This document shows positions 7,757 to 16,063 of a stretch of 64,000 nt of DNA, in pieces (the first letter of the stretch is position 1; the number at the start of each line of letters is the position of its first letter). The stretch lies in assembly GCA_902826615.1 (NCBI GenBank), contig CADEFN010000008.1, forward strand, positions 146,912 through 210,911. Direction: 5' to 3'. A program made the translations under genes and the position numbers. This DNA is from an uncultured Gemmatimonadota bacterium (GTDB lineage: Bacteria > Gemmatimonadota > Gemmatimonadetes > Gemmatimonadales > Gemmatimonadaceae). A model generated the notes under the pieces. The model was not told the DNA's origin. It searched no databases and saw nothing but the letters and a program-made list of their open reading frames with translations.

Positions 7757-8677
7757 ATGCTTTCACTGCGGGACCGGGGCTCACGGCACACGGATGGCGG
7801 GGCTCAGCCCCGTCGTCTTCGGGCGACCCTTGCCTCCCTTGGTGTCCACCTGCTCCTCTTTCTGGGGCTCTGGCAGGTGCTGCAGTTCCCGCGCGTCCTG
7901 GGTCTGATGTTCGATTCGGCCACTCAGGAAAAGCGAGAGGAGCGCCTCCAGTACCTGGTGGTTGCCCCTCCCAAGCCCGTCGAAACGCGTATTCGAGGGG
8001 TTCCCACGGCCTCGGCTGACCGTCCCCCCGCCGTCGGTCAGGATGTCCAGCCGCCGGCTCCAGCCGCCCCAGTGGTCGCGCCAACCGAGGTACCGACCGG
8101 GGTGCCCGCGGCCCCATCAGGACCCCCTGCTTCGCTTGGACCCGCAACCGGGCCACTGGCCTCGGGTCGCGGGCCAGCTCAGGGTGTACAGCCCGGGTAT
8201 ACGGAACCGCGCATCTGGATCGAGCCGCCGCTGGTGGTTGCCCCGGCCCTCGAAGGGGACGCCAAACTCGACAGCGCGGTCGCGGCACGGATTTTTGCCT
8301 TCCGCGATTCGGTGGCCGCCAACACCTACCAGCCTAACAAGTTCGAGCGCGGCGACTGGACGCACACCACTAAAGACGGCAAGAAATACGGCATCGACCA
8401 GCAGTTCATCCGCCTGGGCAAGGTCTCCATTCCCACGGCGTTGCTTGGTCTGCTTCCGCTCAATCAGGTGCAGGGCAACCCGATTGCTCTTGATCGGGAG
8501 CGGCGTCTTGCGGCCATGCGCACGGAAATCCTGGCGCAGGCCCAGATGGCCATGAACGAGGAGGAATTCCGCCGCGCCGTCAAGCAGATTCGCGAACGCA
8601 AGGAACGCGAGCGCAAGGAAGCGGAGAAGAAAAAGAAGAAGGAGGAGGTGAAGGTCATCTCCGAGGGCGGGCGTTAG
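7757..8677 (+). CDS. Single-pass, proline-rich TonB-like envelope protein
   Basis: 306 residues from ATG 7757 (a GTG lies one codon upstream). A basic N-terminus is followed by one membrane segment (ASLGVHLLLFLGLWQVLQF, about residues 27-46). A Pro/Ala/Val-rich linker (about 85-150) follows, then a globular region with FERGDWTHTTKDGKKYGI, and a highly charged lysine/glutamate tail (KERERKEAEKKKKKEE). This layout, one N-terminal membrane anchor and a periplasmic Pro-rich spacer, is that of TonB-type energy-transducing proteins, but the C-terminal domain does not look like a canonical TonB box-binding domain. The stop codon TAG lies inside a CGTTAGG motif. It faces the lexA-like gene convergently. 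Confidence 0.75.
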   Translation: MLSLRDRGSRHTDGGAQPRRLRATLASLGVHLLLFLGLWQVLQFPRVLGLMFDSATQEKREERLQYLVVAPPKPVETRIRGVPTASADRPPAVGQDVQPPAPAAPVVAPTEVPTGVPAAPSGPPASLGPATGPLASGRGPAQGVQPGYTEPRIWIEPPLVVAPALEGDAKLDSAVAARIFAFRDSVAANTYQPNKFERGDWTHTTKDGKKYGIDQQFIRLGKVSIPTALLGLLPLNQVQGNPIALDRERRLAAMRTEILAQAQMAMNEEEFRRAVKQIRERKERERKEAEKKKKKEEVKVISEGGR

Positions 8678-8718
8678 GCAGCGATCCCTCGTCGGGCGCA
8701 TGGCACCCGGCCCCTGAG

Positions 8719-9360
8719 TTACTCCCGCACCCCGGTGGCCGCCGGATCGCGCACCCCGCGCATGACGCTGGTCACCACTCCCAGCACCGCAAAGTCATCA
8801 CTCGGCCCCAGGAAGATCTCGGGGTCGCCGGGCACTCCGGTACCTAACGAGAGCACCGCGCCCAGGTGGCCAATCAGCCGGCACACCACCCGTTCGCCCA
8901 CCCGGGCGGCGACCAGATCACCATCATTGGCGCGTGTGGAGGGGCTGATGAGGAGCCAGTCACCGGCCAGTATCCCGCGCCCCGCCATCTCATTTCCAAC
9001 CGCGCGCAGCATGAAGGTGTCGTCGGTGAGGACGAGGCTCCGATCGACGGCCACATGACGCTCGCGGTTTTCTGCGGCGAGGTAGGGCTGCGTCGCATTC
9101 ACTCGCGCGTAGAGCGGGACGGGCTGCACACCACCAATCGACGAAAATCCGACGATCTTCACGCCACGTGAGCGGCCATGTTCGCGTTCGAGAAACCCCT
9201 TGTCGGCCAGACGCTGCAGGATCTCGGCGACCGTCTTGGTGCTCGGAATGCGGAGACGCCGGCCGATCTCGCGAACACTGGGCTGGTAGGTGTGTTCGGC
9301 GAGGAAGTCGAGCAGGTAGTGATAGACCCGCCGTTCGATGGGCGTGAGCGGGTCGTGCAC
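8719..9360 (-). CDS. LexA-family repressor lacking autocleavage residues
   Basis: 213 residues from GTG 9360, which follows the gltX TGA with no gap, so the two are probably coupled. Residues 1-65 form the LexA winged helix (LTPIERRVYHYLLDFL, then PSVREIGRRLRIPS as recognition helix region). Residues 75-205 align with the S24 LexA peptidase domain along its whole length (VPLYARV, FMLRAVGNEM, GILAGDWLLI). However, the scissile Ala-Gly is A89-T90, the catalytic Ser position is E124 (GNEM instead of G-x-SM), and the catalytic Lys position is C160 (VCRL instead of VKRL). It should dimerise and bind DNA but not be inactivated by RecA-stimulated self-cleavage. It may be a constitutive repressor or a signal sensor of another kind; a second, normal LexA may exist elsewhere. 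Confidence 0.88.
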   Translation of the reverse strand: MHDPLTPIERRVYHYLLDFLAEHTYQPSVREIGRRLRIPSTKTVAEILQRLADKGFLEREHGRSRGVKIVGFSSIGGVQPVPLYARVNATQPYLAAENRERHVAVDRSLVLTDDTFMLRAVGNEMAGRGILAGDWLLISPSTRANDGDLVAARVGERVVCRLIGHLGAVLSLGTGVPGDPEIFLGPSDDFAVLGVVTSVMRGVRDPAATGVRE

Positions 9361-10818
9361 TCAGGGCACTCCGCCCAGCCGGTTCACCGCCGCGCGAATC
9401 CTGCCTAACGATGTGTCCCGGCCCAGCAACACCAGCACGTCAAAGATCCCGGGGCTTTCGGCCATCCCGGTCAATGCCACACGCAACGGCTGGAAGAGTT
9501 TGCCCGTTCCGATGCCGCGCGCTTCGGCCAGGGTGCGGAGAGCGGTTTCCATGGCGGTGGCGTCCCACTCGGTCGTCTCGAGCGTCGTCGCAACGGAATC
9601 GAGGTGCCCGGCGGTGGCAGGGGCATCTTTCCAGTGTTTGGCGACTGCCGCCTCGTCGTAGGTGAGGGCGTCGGCAAAGTAGGGCTGTGCCTGGCGCACC
9701 AGATCAGTGACCGTCCGTGCGCGCACGCGGAGCAGCTCCAGGAGCTGGAGCCACCAGCTGTGTCGTTCCGTCAGCTGTGCTTCGGTGGCAAGTCCCGCCT
9801 GCAGCACAAAGGGACGAAGGTATGCCTCGAGTTCGGCGATCGGGGTCAGCATCATGTGCTGTCCATTCATCCACTCGAGTTTCTTGAGATCGAAGACGGC
9901 CGCCTTCTTGAGCAGCCCCTCGCCCGAGAAACGGGTGATCATCTCCGCCTGCGACATGACCTCCACATCATCGCCTGGCGACCAGCCCAGCAGTGCCAGA
10001 AAATTGCGCATGGCCGACGGAAGAATCCCCATGTGCTGGTAGTCGCCGACCGCCACCGCGCCACGGCGCTTGGAGAGCTTTTTCCCGTCCATCCCGTGGA
10101 TCATCGGAATGTGGGCAAAGTCAGGGATGGGTTCGCCTAACGCCTCGTACAGGAGAATCTGCTTTGGCGTGTTGGAGATGTGATCGTCCCCGCGCATCAC
10201 CAGGGTGATGCCCATCGCGATATCGTCCGACACCACCGCGTGGTTGTAGATCGGGGTGCGATCCGACCGCAACACGATGAAGTCGTCGATATCCTTGTTG
10301 GGGAAGGCGATGCGCCCGTGGACCAGGTCATGCCACTCCGTCGTCCCCTCGGGCACGCGGAAACGGATGGTGTACGGGTCACCCCGCTCCAGCCGGCGCT
10401 CCAGCTCGTCCGGGTGCAACTCGGCCAGGCGGCGGTCGAAGGTGAAGGTCTCCCCGCGCGCCTCCGCGTCCTTGCGCAGGCGGTCCAGCTCCTCGGCGGT
10501 TGTGAAATCGCGGTAGGCATAGCCGCTGGCCAGGAGCCGGTCGGCGTCGCGCCGGTGCCGCTCCAGGTTGGCGCCCTGGAACACCACCTCTTCGTCCCAG
10601 TCCAGCCCCAGCCACGTGAGCCCCTCGAAGATGGCGCGGGTGCTCTCGTCGGTGCTGCGGGCCTTGTCGGTGTCCTCGATACGGAGGAGGAAGGTGCCCC
10701 CCGTCTTTCGGGCCCAGAGCCAGTTGAAGAGGGCGGTTCGGGCCCCCCCGACGTGCAGGTATCCGGTCGGGGAGGGGGCGAAACGCAGGCGTGGAGCGGG
10801 GGTGTTGGGCGTCGTCAT
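9361..10818 (-). CDS. gltX: Glutamate--tRNA ligase
   Basis: 485 residues, the usual length for bacterial GluRS, a cytoplasmic class I aminoacyl-tRNA synthetase. The HIGH-region motif is FAPSPTGYLHVGGARTA near residue 10, and the KMSKS-type loop is KLSKRRGAV near residue 253. The Zn-independent form and the VMRGDDHISNTPKQ segment are typical. ATG 10818 is taken as the start; a 10-bp hairpin lies in the leader just upstream. Its stop is directly adjacent to the start of the LexA-like gene, so both probably share a transcript. It is the only GluRS in the window, so whether it is discriminating or also charges tRNA-Gln cannot be judged. Confidence 0.97.
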   Translation of the reverse strand: MTTPNTPAPRLRFAPSPTGYLHVGGARTALFNWLWARKTGGTFLLRIEDTDKARSTDESTRAIFEGLTWLGLDWDEEVVFQGANLERHRRDADRLLASGYAYRDFTTAEELDRLRKDAEARGETFTFDRRLAELHPDELERRLERGDPYTIRFRVPEGTTEWHDLVHGRIAFPNKDIDDFIVLRSDRTPIYNHAVVSDDIAMGITLVMRGDDHISNTPKQILLYEALGEPIPDFAHIPMIHGMDGKKLSKRRGAVAVGDYQHMGILPSAMRNFLALLGWSPGDDVEVMSQAEMITRFSGEGLLKKAAVFDLKKLEWMNGQHMMLTPIAELEAYLRPFVLQAGLATEAQLTERHSWWLQLLELLRVRARTVTDLVRQAQPYFADALTYDEAAVAKHWKDAPATAGHLDSVATTLETTEWDATAMETALRTLAEARGIGTGKLFQPLRVALTGMAESPGIFDVLVLLGRDTSLGRIRAAVNRLGGVP

Positions 10819-10825
10819 AGCGAAA

Positions 10826-10871
10826 AGGCGGCAGGGGCAAAGGCGAAGGCGGAGATGACCGCCTGCCGCCT
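10826..10871 (-). other. Leader hairpin upstream of gltX
   Basis: AGGCGGCAGG (10826-10835) and CCTGCCGCCT (10862-10871) are perfect complements with a 26-base loop, between the tRNA-Ser gene and the gltX start. It could be processing structure of the tRNA 3' trailer or part of the gltX leader. No T-box features are seen. Confidence 0.4.
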
Positions 10872-10894
10872 GCCACTACCGCCTGTTGGTGCAA

Positions 10895-10985
10895 CGGAGA
10901 CGGAGGGATTCGAACCCTCGATAGGGCTTTAAGGCCCTATAACGGTTTAGCAAACCGCCGCCTTCAGCCTCTCGGCCACGTCTCC
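10895..10985 (-). tRNA. tRNA-Ser (GCU anticodon)
   Basis: The minus strand folds as a type II tRNA: acceptor GGAGACG / CGTCTCC, D arm with GAGAGGCTGAAGG, anticodon loop TTTGCTAAA giving GCU (codons AGC/AGU), long variable arm (TATAGGGCC..., 5-7 bp stem) and T arm GAGGGTTCGAATCCCTC. Discriminator base G; CCA is not encoded. Confidence 0.95.
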
Positions 10986-11333
10986 AAAGGGTACTGCGGG
11001 AATCGGGAGTCTAATCGTCCCGCCGGGGGTCGGGTAGGGGAGAGGAGCTGCATCGGGCATGCCCAGACGGGACGTCCCGGAACGCGCAAGCTAAAGAACG
11101 CTCTGTGCTGGATGCATAAAACCTTTGGCAGACCGCCAAACTACAGTCTCGACCGTCGCTACGGATACTACCCGCAACGCGTCATCTCGGCTCGGCGTCG
11201 GAATGCTCTTGGTCGCAGTCGCTCGAAGAACGCGTGTTTCGCGTGAGCGTTCGTAGCCGCTCCCGAGAGCGTCAAGGAAAGCGACTCGTGCAAATCCCGG
11301 GAGCTGATACCCACCCCAAGGCGGGGTCCCAGC
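10986..11333. other. Intergenic stretch between tRNA-Ser and the DUF2971-like gene
   Basis: No convincing gene. It holds two adjacent palindromes, GGGCATGCCC (11055-11064) and CGGGACGTCCCG (11068-11079), and at its right edge a nested hairpin: GAGCTG (11301-11306) with CAGCTC (11330-11335) enclosing ACCCC/GGGGT. That hairpin sits at the stop codon of the minus-strand gene and may end its transcript, although no U-run follows. Base composition is less GC-rich than the neighbouring genes, in line with acquired DNA. Confidence 0.5.
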
Positions 11334-11993
11334 TCACAATGGGATACGGCGAATGAACTTCACGGCTTCCGGGCAGCTAAAAGTCGTTCGATCGAGTTCC
11401 GCGGAAGCTTCGCTCGGCAGCCAGAGCAATCGCCACTCTTCCTCGGCAGCGTAGCGTAGTGGCTTGATCAGTGCCGGGTGGGTGTCTCCGGAGCTTGGCA
11501 ACTCACTGAGCCGCGGAGCATAGACCACGCGTGCGAGTGCCCCCTCGCGGAGTGCCGGTGCAAACCGCAGGAGTGTCCGACTGACAACCTCTGAAAACTC
11601 ACGTGGCTTGGTGACTACTGCAGCGTAGCGCCCCATGTGATTTGTGTTTGGGTTGAGAGCCTCCGTCATGCACAGCACTCGAGCGTCCGGAACGGTCACA
11701 CTCCTACGGGCATTTCGAACGGTTAGTCCCTTTGCGCCTCCTGACGGGATGTCGATTCCAACCTTCATGAGTTGAGCACTCGTCTCGTGATCTACCACTG
11801 GCGCATGAAGCTCGTTCAACCGCCATTCGTAGGTACCTTCCCCGCCGTCAGCCCGCGCTGTGTCTTCTGTCATGCGGCACCACTGCAGCGTCGTGATGAA
11901 GATCCTACCAGCCAGAAAGTCGTCCAAATACGCCTGCGTCTCAAAGCGTCGGAACAGAACCGGTGGAAGGTCCGTATCAAAGGCCAAGTTCAC
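11334..11993 (-). CDS. DUF2971-like protein (cargo between two tRNA-Ser genes)
   Basis: The frame is open back to 12161, but that would run into the tRNA-Ser at 12137-12220; I prefer the GTG at 11993 (about 219 residues), which starts just before the first conserved block. Visible blocks are VLFRRFETQAYLDDFLAGRIFITTL near the N-terminus, ARVLCMTEALNPNTNHMGRYA in the middle, and LIKPLRYAAEEEWRLLWLP towards the end, the layout of DUF2971-type proteins (a 'food on the plate' segment of small aromatic and Met residues followed by a helical C-terminus). The function of that family is unknown; members turn up in accessory and defence-linked regions. Codon use is less GC-biased than in neighbours, and the position between two tRNA genes suggests horizontal gain. 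Confidence 0.65.
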   Translation of the reverse strand: MNLAFDTDLPPVLFRRFETQAYLDDFLAGRIFITTLQWCRMTEDTARADGGEGTYEWRLNELHAPVVDHETSAQLMKVGIDIPSGGAKGLTVRNARRSVTVPDARVLCMTEALNPNTNHMGRYAAVVTKPREFSEVVSRTLLRFAPALREGALARVVYAPRLSELPSSGDTHPALIKPLRYAAEEEWRLLWLPSEASAELDRTTFSCPEAVKFIRRIPL

Positions 11994-12136
11994 GAGAGTG
12001 TCCGAGGTGAAGTGCGTACTGCGGCACGCGTCCAAGCTTCGGCCGCCATCCCAATTCCCCTGCTTGGTCCAAAAGTGGTCTTGGCCCGAACGAGAACGCC
12101 ACCGCGGCGGGTGGCGTAAGTCGTTGCAGCACAAAG

Positions 12137-12220
12137 CGGAGGGCGTGGGACTCGAACCCACATGCGCATCTCTGCGCGCCGGTTTTCAAGACCGGTGCCT
12201 TACCATTAGACTAGCCCTCC
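12137..12220 (-). tRNA. tRNA-Ser (UGA anticodon)
   Basis: The minus strand folds as a type II tRNA of 84 nt: acceptor GGAGGGC / GCCCTCC, D arm GTCTAATGGTAAGGC, anticodon stem CCGGT/ACCGG with loop CTTGAAA (UGA, codon UCA), variable arm GCGC/GCGC and T arm GTGGGTTCGAGTCCCAC. Discriminator G. A tRNA-Sec is excluded by the anticodon, although selA occurs later in the window. Confidence 0.93.
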
Positions 12221-12266
12221 CGGTACAAGGGAGTATTACCCGGGACGACCCGCGGCGGCAACGGGT

Positions 12267-13052
12267 TCAGGCCAGAACGGCCGGGTCGAGCGTCTCCGGT
12301 GTGCGGGCGCCGGTCATCACAGCCACGGCGTCGCTCATGTTCACGGACCGCGGGTTGAGCACCGCCACGCGGCGGCCGAGCCGGGCGACATGAATGCGAT
12401 CGGCGATCTCGAACACGTGGGGCATGTTGTGCGAGATCAGCACAACCCCCAGCCCGCGGTCGCGCACGCGGCGTATGAGCGCCAGCACCTGAGACCCTTC
12501 CTTCACGCCTAACGCGGCGGTGGGCTCATCCATGATCACCACATGGCGGGCGAAGGCGGCGCTGCGGGCGACGGCGACCGCCTGGCGCTGCCCGCCCGAG
12601 AGTGTGGAGACCGCCTGACTCATGGAACGCACGCCGATTTCCAGCTCCTGCAGGTACCGCGCGCTCTCCTCGCGCATGCGGGTGTGATCGAGCATGCGGA
12701 GCAGGCGCCCGGCCACTCCCGGACGCCGCAGCTCGCGACCGAGAAAGAGGTTTTCGGCAATCGTCATCGCGGGCGCAACGGCGAGTTCCTGGTACACCGT
12801 CTCGATCCCCGCTCGACGAGCGTCCATGGGCGCTCGGAAATCGACCGCGCGCCCATCCACCCGGATGGTGCCCTCGTCCGGGACTAGGGCACCGCTCAGG
12901 GCCTTGATGAGCGACGATTTTCCAGCGCCGTTATCCCCAATCACGGCCAGCACTTCGCCTGCACGCAGGGAAAAATCCATCCCGTCCAGCGCGGTCACGT
13001 GACCGTATCGCTTGACCAGCCCAGTGGCCTCGAGAATGACCTCGTTGCTCAT
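12267..13052 (-). CDS. frcA: Sugar ABC transporter ATP-binding protein (FrcA-type)
   Basis: 261 residues from ATG 13052, which overlaps the permease stop in an ATGA junction. It is a single ABC domain: Walker A GDNGAGKSS (about residues 38-46), Q-loop TVYQELAV, signature STLSGGQRQAVAVARS, Walker B HVVIMDEPTAALG and H-loop VVLISHNM. Single-domain ATPases of about 260 residues with the EPTAALG and MPHVFEIADRIHV segments belong to the fructose (FrcA) branch of the CUT2 family, in contrast to the double-domain RbsA/MglA type. It powers uptake through the FrcC-type permease next door. The closest alternatives would be xylose or ribose systems. Confidence 0.9.
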   Translation of the reverse strand: MSNEVILEATGLVKRYGHVTALDGMDFSLRAGEVLAVIGDNGAGKSSLIKALSGALVPDEGTIRVDGRAVDFRAPMDARRAGIETVYQELAVAPAMTIAENLFLGRELRRPGVAGRLLRMLDHTRMREESARYLQELEIGVRSMSQAVSTLSGGQRQAVAVARSAAFARHVVIMDEPTAALGVKEGSQVLALIRRVRDRGLGVVLISHNMPHVFEIADRIHVARLGRRVAVLNPRSVNMSDAVAVMTGARTPETLDPAVLA

Positions 13053-14032
13053 GCGGTTCGTCGCTGCGAGAGCTGATCGGTGGTCACGGCGAGAATCACG
13101 AGTATCCCGGTGATGAGCACCTGATACACCGACGACACCCCCATCAGCGTGAGCCCGTTGCGGAAGACCCCAACGATCAGGGCGCCGATGAGTGAGCCGA
13201 GCACCGATCCGCGTCCACCAAAGAGGCTTGTCCCCCCGAGGACCACGGCGGTGATGGCGTCGAGGTTTTCGGTTTGGCCAGCGTTGGGGTCGCCCACACC
13301 CGTTCGTGCGACGGAGAGGAGTGCGGCCACGCCGTACAAGGCGCCGGCAATCACGTAGACGCTGAGCAGCACACGGCTTGTGCGAATACCGGCCAGTCGC
13401 GCGGCGTCGGGCGCATTGCCCACCGCGTACACGTGACGTCCCCACGCGGTGTGTCGCAGGGAGTACCAGGCCACCCCGTACAACGCGAGCATGAGCAGCA
13501 CGCCCCACACCACGCCCCCTCCGAAGATCGGAGTGCCCAACGCCGTCAGCGATTCGGGGAGTTCACTGACGCTTTGTGCCTGCGAGTAAAGCTGGGTGAT
13601 GGCAAAGGCGACATTGAGGGTGCCTAACGTGACGATAAATGGCGGGAGTCCGATGCGCGTGACCAGGGCACCATTCACGAGGCCGAAGCCCGTCGTGACA
13701 CCGACGCCGGCGGCGATGGCCAGCGGCACCGGCACTCCGGATTCTGCGGCGAGTTTGGTGACCACGATGCCGCCGAGTGCCATGACCATCCCGCAGGAGA
13801 GATCGACACCGGCGGTGAGGATGACAAGTGTCTGACCGATGGCGATGACCCCGACGACCATCACCTGCTGCAAGACCAGGGAGAAGTTCTCTCCCGTCAG
13901 AAAGCGATCGGAGCGGGTCGCAAAGAAGGCACAGGCGAGCAACAGCGCCAGCAGTGGCCCTGCCGCGCCCAGGGTCAGGCGCCGTGCCTGATTACTTGCG
14001 GCCAAAGCAGAGCGAAAGGCCGGCGTTGACAT
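13049..14032 (-). CDS. frcC: Sugar ABC transporter permease (FrcC-type)
   Basis: About 327 residues from ATG 14032, which overlaps the end of the binding-protein gene by 41 bases; a slightly later start cannot be excluded. The protein is hydrophobic throughout with about 8-10 membrane segments and carries CUT2-family landmarks: VLQQVMVVGVIAIGQTLVILT, GVDLSCGMVMALGG, GLVNGALVTRIGLPPFIVTLG, YAVGNAPDAARLAGI and VVLGGTSLFGGRGSVLGS. It forms the inner-membrane channel of the fructose-type importer encoded by the surrounding genes. Gene order binding protein, permease, ATPase on one transcript matches the rhizobial frcBCA operon. Confidence 0.9.
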   Translation of the reverse strand: MSTPAFRSALAASNQARRLTLGAAGPLLALLLACAFFATRSDRFLTGENFSLVLQQVMVVGVIAIGQTLVILTAGVDLSCGMVMALGGIVVTKLAAESGVPVPLAIAAGVGVTTGFGLVNGALVTRIGLPPFIVTLGTLNVAFAITQLYSQAQSVSELPESLTALGTPIFGGGVVWGVLLMLALYGVAWYSLRHTAWGRHVYAVGNAPDAARLAGIRTSRVLLSVYVIAGALYGVAALLSVARTGVGDPNAGQTENLDAITAVVLGGTSLFGGRGSVLGSLIGALIVGVFRNGLTLMGVSSVYQVLITGILVILAVTTDQLSQRRTA

Positions 14033-14999
14033 CCTTGCTGTCGACGCCAGGCAAGGCTTTGGCGGCGATGAGCGCGACCCCGGTGTCGGTGTAACCACTT
14101 GGTCGTTTGCCAGTTTTGATAAACGACGCGGCCGCCTCCACTCCCAGCTCGGCCATCCGCACGGGGTACTGCTGCGCGGTGGCGGCAATGGCGCCGCTGC
14201 CCACATCACGCACGCCCTGGCATCCGCCGTCGACCGTGACCAGCACCACCTGCTTCTCCTTGCCCGCGGCCTTGAGCGCCTTGGACGCCCCCGCTGCCGA
14301 GGGTTCGTTGATGGCGTAGACCACGGTGAGATCGGGGTTCTTCTGGAGGCAGTTCTCCATGGCGGTCTGCCCGCGGGTCTGATCGCCGTAACTGTCGGCC
14401 ATGCAGACAACCTCGGGCGTTTTGCCGAGGGTGGTTGCCTTGGCGTCTGGGGCGTTGAGACCGAAGCCCTTGAGGAATCCGTTGTGGCGCTGCGCACCCA
14501 CCGGATGCCCGGGGAGGAGATCGATGGTGGCAATCTTCACCGGGCGTGCACCTAACGCGGCGCGGGCGTATTGCCCGATGAGTGTGCCGGCCCGATAGTT
14601 GTCGGTGCCGAAGAAGGCGTCGGTGGCCGTCTGTGGATCGGTAGGGGAATCCATGGCCACGACCAGGATGCCCTTGTCACGCGCCTTGCGAATGGCCGGC
14701 ACGATGGCCTTTGCGTCGTTGACCGTGATGAGGATGGCGCGCGCTCCGGCGGCCATCATGTTCTCGATCGCCGTCACCTGACCGGCGTTGTCGCCGTCGT
14801 TTCGCCCGGCGCCGGTCATGAGCCGGACGCCATGGGTTTTGGCCGCGGCTTGGGCTCCTTCACGCATCTTCACGAAGAAGGGGTTGGCGTCGGTCTTGGT
14901 GATAAGCCCCACCACGGGTTGTGTCTGCGCCACAACCGGTTCGGGTCGCCACAAGCTCAGGGCGAGGAGCGCAACGATCAGGCGGTGTGGACGGATCAC
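13992..14999 (-). CDS. frcB: Periplasmic sugar-binding protein (FrcB-type)
   Basis: 335 residues from GTG 14999, chosen because it gives a standard signal peptide (basic MIRPHR, core LIVALLALSL, cleavage after VVAQ); ATG 15038 would add 13 residues. The mature protein is a PBP1-fold sugar-binding protein: VVGLITKTDANPFFVKMREG at the N-terminus, GDNAGQVTAIENMMAAG, ILITVNDAKAIVPAIRKARD and VVAMDSPTDPQTATDAFFGTDN, all of which follow the fructose-binding FrcB pattern closely. It should capture fructose (possibly also ribose or mannose) for the permease. It is divergently transcribed from the fructokinase gene, with a shared 113-base control region at 15000-15112 in which I see no clear operator. 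Confidence 0.9.
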   Translation of the reverse strand: MIRPHRLIVALLALSLWRPEPVVAQTQPVVGLITKTDANPFFVKMREGAQAAAKTHGVRLMTGAGRNDGDNAGQVTAIENMMAAGARAILITVNDAKAIVPAIRKARDKGILVVAMDSPTDPQTATDAFFGTDNYRAGTLIGQYARAALGARPVKIATIDLLPGHPVGAQRHNGFLKGFGLNAPDAKATTLGKTPEVVCMADSYGDQTRGQTAMENCLQKNPDLTVVYAINEPSAAGASKALKAAGKEKQVVLVTVDGGCQGVRDVGSGAIAATAQQYPVRMAELGVEAAASFIKTGKRPSGYTDTGVALIAAKALPGVDSKDVNAGLSLCFGRK

Positions 15000-15112
15000 G
15001 GCGGGTGGTGTGTTCGGGTGAGCGGCAGCGCTGCACATTGTAACACCGCACGGCAGCCCGCGCCGCCCGGGCACACGTTGCGGTTCGCCACCCTCTGCTT
15101 CACCTTCCTTGG

Positions 15113-16060
15113 GTGAAACAGGCCTCCGCTGTTTCGACGCTGGTATGTGGCGAAGCGCTCATGGATGTCTTCCCGGGCGCGGCGACGCCTGAGGGCCTGG
15201 CGCTTAATGCCCAGCTCGGCGGCTCTCCATTCAATGTCGCAGTCGCCCTCGCGCGACTTGGACAACCGGTGTCGTTCCTGGGCGGCATCTCCACCGACGC
15301 GTTCGGTCGTCGCATTGCCGAGGCACTCGACGCGGAAGGCATTCAGACGACGTACGCCGAGCGTGTGCCTCAGCCGACCACGCTGGCCATGGTGGATCGC
15401 GACGAGGCCGGTCATGCCCACTACACGTTTTATGGCGCCAATGGCGCTGACCGGCAGCTGACGCCACGGGTCGTCGAGCGTCTGCCGGCGTCGTTCGGTG
15501 TGATGCACGTGGGGTCGTACGCCACTGTGGTGTCGCCTGCTGCGGAGACTTTGCGTGCGCTGGTCAACGCCCGTCGGGCCACGACACTGATTTCGGCGGA
15601 TCCGAATGTACGGCTCACTGTCGAACCTGATCCGCTGGTCTGGCGACAATGCTGGGAGTGGCTCACGACCACCGCCCACGTACTCAAACTCAGCGTAGAA
15701 GATCTGGCCGTGCTCTGCCCGGGCAAAACACCATTGCAGGCTTCGGAGGCCGTGCTGAGCCGCGGCGTTCGGTTGTTTGTGGTGACGCGAGGTCAGGCCG
15801 GTGCCGAAGCCTGGACACCCTGGGAACATGCCAGCGTGCCGGTGTCGCCGGTGCACATCGTGGATACGGTCGGGGCGGGTGACACTTTTCAGGCGGGGCT
15901 GCTGGACTGGTTGCTCACTCGTCAGGCGTGCACACCCGCCGCACTGGCCTCGCTGCCGCGAGCTGACCTCGAAGGGGCGCTGCGCTGGGCAGCCAAAGTG
16001 GCGGCAGTCACCTGCTCGCGACGCGGAGCCGATCCCCCGCGTCGTAGCGAGCTGGTGTGA
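15113..16060 (+). CDS. PfkB-family carbohydrate kinase, probable fructokinase
   Basis: 315 residues from GTG 15113. It carries both PfkB signatures: the N-terminal glycine-rich block GGSPFNVAVALARLG (about residues 36-50) with GGISTDAFGRR, and the C-terminal ATP-site motif DTVGAGDTFQAGLLDWL (about 252-268) containing the catalytic Asp. The GEALMDVFPG start and YTFYGANGADRQLTP segment are typical of fructokinases, which convert fructose to fructose 6-phosphate. It is divergent from the FrcBCA-type transporter, so uptake and first phosphorylation are probably controlled together. A ribokinase-type activity on another sugar is the main alternative. Confidence 0.92.
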   Translation: MKQASAVSTLVCGEALMDVFPGAATPEGLALNAQLGGSPFNVAVALARLGQPVSFLGGISTDAFGRRIAEALDAEGIQTTYAERVPQPTTLAMVDRDEAGHAHYTFYGANGADRQLTPRVVERLPASFGVMHVGSYATVVSPAAETLRALVNARRATTLISADPNVRLTVEPDPLVWRQCWEWLTTTAHVLKLSVEDLAVLCPGKTPLQASEAVLSRGVRLFVVTRGQAGAEAWTPWEHASVPVSPVHIVDTVGAGDTFQAGLLDWLLTRQACTPAALASLPRADLEGALRWAAKVAAVTCSRRGADPPRRSELV

Positions 16061-16063
16061 TCC

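Noticed and set aside
11055-11079. Two adjacent palindromes as attachment sites
   Set aside because: Neither is repeated on the other side of the cargo gene, and no integrase is present; they are only noted as possible operators.
12137-12220. tRNA-Sec, because selA is present in the window
   Set aside because: The anticodon is UGA with a normal type II serine variable arm; tRNA-Sec would read UCA and have an extended acceptor/T-arm.
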